Source: DATJPR01 sp963752915 (GTDB lineage Bacteria > Bacteroidota > Ignavibacteria > UBA10030 > UBA6906). From it: a stretch of 64,000 nucleotides of DNA. The DNA lies in the NCBI GenBank assembly GCA_963752915.1, contig CAVVZZ010000009.1, forward strand, positions 34,384-98,383, read 5' to 3'. The notes under the pieces are model-generated. The model was not told the origin of the DNA and did not search any database. It saw only the letters and a program-made list of their open reading frames with translations. Shown here piece by piece: positions 62,016-64,000 of the stretch (positions are counted from its first letter, which is position 1; each line of letters begins with the position of its first letter). The position numbers and the translations under genes are program-made.

Positions 62016-63140
62016 GTGAAGATCGTCATCGTCAGTACGGCGTTCCCTCTTCGCGGAGGGATCGCCCACTATATCGCCCTCCTCGCCCGTGCGTTGTCGG
62101 CCCGCCATGATGTCGAAACCATTACCTTCAAACGGCAGTATCCGTCGATCCTCTTCCCCGGCAAAACGCAGGAGGAACAGGGGGAATCATCGATTGCTGC
62201 TCCGGCGCCGCAACGCGTCGACTCGATCAACCCGCTGAACTGGATTTCCGTCGGTCGCGGGATCCGTCGACGCAAGCCCGACGTCCTTCTGTTCAAATAC
62301 TGGCTCCCGTTCTTCGGACCATGCTTCGGGACGATCGCACGGGTAGTGAAGTGGAGAAGGGCAACATCGGTGATCGTGATCTGTGACAACGTGATCCCGC
62401 ATGAACACCGGCCGTTCGACCGCGCCTTCACCCGTTACCTGTTCCGTTCAGCGGACGGATTTGTCGTCCAGTCGCACGCGGTGGAACGCGAGCTGACCGC
62501 ATTCTGGCCTTCAGGGAGGTACCGGTACGTCCCGCACCCGGTGTATGACCTGTTCGGCGCACCATGCGACAAAGGGCGCGCACGCGGCGAGCTCGGAATA
62601 TCGTCGCCAAGGGTCCTGCTGTTCTTCGGCTACATCCGACGGTACAAGGGGCTCCAGGTTTTGCTTGAGGCCATGGCACGCGTGGTGCGCACGCTGGACG
62701 TGAAGTTGCTTGTGGTCGGCGAGTTCTACGAAGCGGAGCAGCAATACCACGAGATGATTGGCTTGCTGGGACTCGAACAGAATGTCACGATCCGATCCGA
62801 CTATATTCCCAATAGCGAGGTGGGAAGATACTTCTCGGCTGCTGACGCCGTAGTCCTTCCGTACATCTCCGCGACACAGAGCGGCATCGCGCAGATCGCC
62901 TACAACTTTGACAGGCCGGTCATCGTCAGCGATGTCGGCGGGCTTGCTGAAGTTGTCGTGGAGGGGGAGTCCGGATTCATTGTTCCCGCCGGTGATGCCG
63001 TTGCCCTTGCTGCGTCCATCGTGCAGCTTTACCAGGGAGACACCCTTGCAACGATGTCTCGCGGGGTTGCAAGGGAGAAACAGAAGTACACCTGGGAAAA
63101 CCTGGTTGCAGGAATCGAGGAACTTGCCTCGCGCTCGTGA
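62016..63140 (+). CDS. GT4-family glycosyltransferase
   Basis: 374 residues from GTG 62016. The acceptor-side domain starts KIVIVSTAFPLRGGIAHYIALLARALS. The donor-side GT-B domain has VLLFFGYIRRYKGLQVLLEAMARV, LLVVGEFYEAE, VGRYFSAADAVVLPYISATQSGIAQIAY and the family E-x7-E-type region GGLAEVVVEGESGF. It would transfer a hexose-like unit from a nucleotide sugar to the growing glycan at the cytoplasmic face. The sugar is unknown. Confidence 0.92.
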   Translation: MKIVIVSTAFPLRGGIAHYIALLARALSARHDVETITFKRQYPSILFPGKTQEEQGESSIAAPAPQRVDSINPLNWISVGRGIRRRKPDVLLFKYWLPFFGPCFGTIARVVKWRRATSVIVICDNVIPHEHRPFDRAFTRYLFRSADGFVVQSHAVERELTAFWPSGRYRYVPHPVYDLFGAPCDKGRARGELGISSPRVLLFFGYIRRYKGLQVLLEAMARVVRTLDVKLLVVGEFYEAEQQYHEMIGLLGLEQNVTIRSDYIPNSEVGRYFSAADAVVLPYISATQSGIAQIAYNFDRPVIVSDVGGLAEVVVEGESGFIVPAGDAVALAASIVQLYQGDTLATMSRGVAREKQKYTWENLVAGIEELASRS

Positions 63141-63186
63141 TGCAAGTGCGGCGAAGGAGTCACGCATCCTGGAAACACTTGCGGAC

Positions 63187-64000
63187 ATGGAAACCGTGGC
63201 GGTGCACCAACAATCGTCTCCCCGGGTTACAGTCGTTCTCGTCAACTGGAACGGACGTGACGTAACGGTGGAGTGCCTGCGGTCACTGCGGGAAGTTGGC
63301 TACCGTCCGCTCCATATCATCGTCGTCGACAACGGTTCGACGGATGGCTCGGTCGAGGCGATCCGTTCCGAGTTTCCCGGCGTTGAGCTCCTTCCGCAAT
63401 CGCAGAACCTGCGGTTTGCCGGTGGAAACAACATCGGAATCGCGCGCGCGCTGGAAACGGGAACGGAGCACGTTCTCCTCCTGAACAACGACACGGTGGT
63501 CGAACCCGGCTTTGTCGGGGCGCTTGTCAAACGAATGCAGGCCGACCAGCAGTGCGGGATCGTCGCACCGAAGATCTTCTATTACTATGCACCCCGTCTT
63601 CTCTGGTTCGCCGGCGGAGAGATTTCGTTCTGGACCGGAACGATGAAACATCGGGGGATACGGGAAGATGACCACGGGCAGTACGACGTCCCGGCCCGCA
63701 TCGACTATGCGACGGGATGCTGTATCCTTGCCCGCGCCTCAGCGATAGGGTCGATCGGAATGCTGGATGAGTCCTACTTTATGTATGGCGAGGACGCGGA
63801 CTGGTCGATGCGGTTCCGGGCAGCGGGATACTCGATATGGTATGAGCCCGCCGCGAAGGTCTGGCACAAGCTCTCGGTGAGCGCGGGCGGACATCTCTCG
63901 TCGTTCAAATTGCGGAACAAGTACCGAAGCAGCCTCCGGTTCTTTGCGCGGTATGCACGATGGTATCATTGGCTCACGTGGCCGTGGCTGAGCGTCGTCG
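63187..64000 (+). CDS. GT2-family glycosyltransferase (partial, runs off the right edge)
   Basis: The frame stays open to the window end, giving at least 271 residues. I chose ATG 63187; a TTG at 63124 is in the same frame and follows the GT4 end more closely. The rhamnosyltransferase-like GT2 pattern is clear: VTVVLVNWNGRDVTVECLRSL, VVDNGSTDGS, NLRFAGGNNIGIARAL, LLLNNDTVVEPGF, ATGCCILARASAI, LDESYFMYGEDADWSMRFRAAGY. It probably adds a sugar in surface polysaccharide assembly. The C-terminus is outside the window. Confidence 0.9.
   Translation, partial: METVAVHQQSSPRVTVVLVNWNGRDVTVECLRSLREVGYRPLHIIVVDNGSTDGSVEAIRSEFPGVELLPQSQNLRFAGGNNIGIARALETGTEHVLLLNNDTVVEPGFVGALVKRMQADQQCGIVAPKIFYYYAPRLLWFAGGEISFWTGTMKHRGIREDDHGQYDVPARIDYATGCCILARASAIGSIGMLDESYFMYGEDADWSMRFRAAGYSIWYEPAAKVWHKLSVSAGGHLSSFKLRNKYRSSLRFFARYARWYHWLTWPWLSVV

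Overview
The window is a contiguous bacterial chromosome segment carrying the replication origin, the cell-wall and division (dcw) gene cluster and the start of a surface-polysaccharide locus. By eye it is fairly GC-rich. The organism is Gram-negative: there are lipoproteins, SurA-type chaperones, an AsmA-like protein, a GT9 heptosyltransferase-like enzyme and CDP-glucose synthesis. MurE carries the DNPR motif expected for meso-diaminopimelate. Several features point to the FCB lineage (Bacteroidota, Chlorobi and Ignavibacteria relatives): the YidC form with a large periplasmic domain, the FtsZ tail ending in PAFLRK, and promoters resembling TTG-N18/19-TAnnTTTG. The assignment below that level is a guess. 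No tRNA, rRNA, insertion sequence, prophage or CRISPR array was seen.

Layout. 1-405: 3' end of a Cys/Met-metabolism PLP enzyme. 564-5066: three consecutive periplasmic folding proteins, two of them lipoproteins, followed by a frameshifted MoxR ATPase and a vWA membrane protein (5081-8297), then a Tag glycosylase and a small membrane protein. 9615-19258 (minus strand): dnaA-dnaN-recF-dciA-gyrB-gyrA. 19716-26726 (plus strand): rpmH-rnpA-yidD-yidC-mnmE-mnmG-rsmG. The two blocks diverge at the dnaA-rpmH spacer. DnaA boxes lie on both sides of dnaA, with an AT-rich stretch in the dnaA-dnaN spacer, so the origin looks bipartite. Two parS sites flank mnmG, but parAB does not follow rsmG.

26761-31058: murQ and mfd. 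31081-48256: the dcw cluster mraZ-rsmH-ftsL-ftsI-murE-murF-mraY-murD-ftsW-murG-(unknown membrane protein)-murC-ftsQ-ftsA-ftsZ. It is led by a promoter, a three-box MraZ operator and a terminator-like hairpin in the leader. 48359-52788 (minus strand): an AsmA-like protein, rsmA and a PAP2 phosphatase. 52944-64000: a polysaccharide/glycan locus with a frameshifted GT2, a GT9, a YfhO-like membrane protein, a split transketolase, an SDR-GT2 fusion, CDP-glucose pyrophosphorylase, a GT4 and a partial GT2.

The most unusual signal is a set of intergenic arrays built on a strict 7-base frame (9556-9620, 12402-12576, 24035-24062, 43567-43601). Each uses a different word. At least two reverse orientation at the 3' end, so they can fold, and one contains the start codon of murC. 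Two genes (moxR at about 5801, GT2 at about 53270) each need one base removed to read through, which may reflect sequence errors or real lesions.
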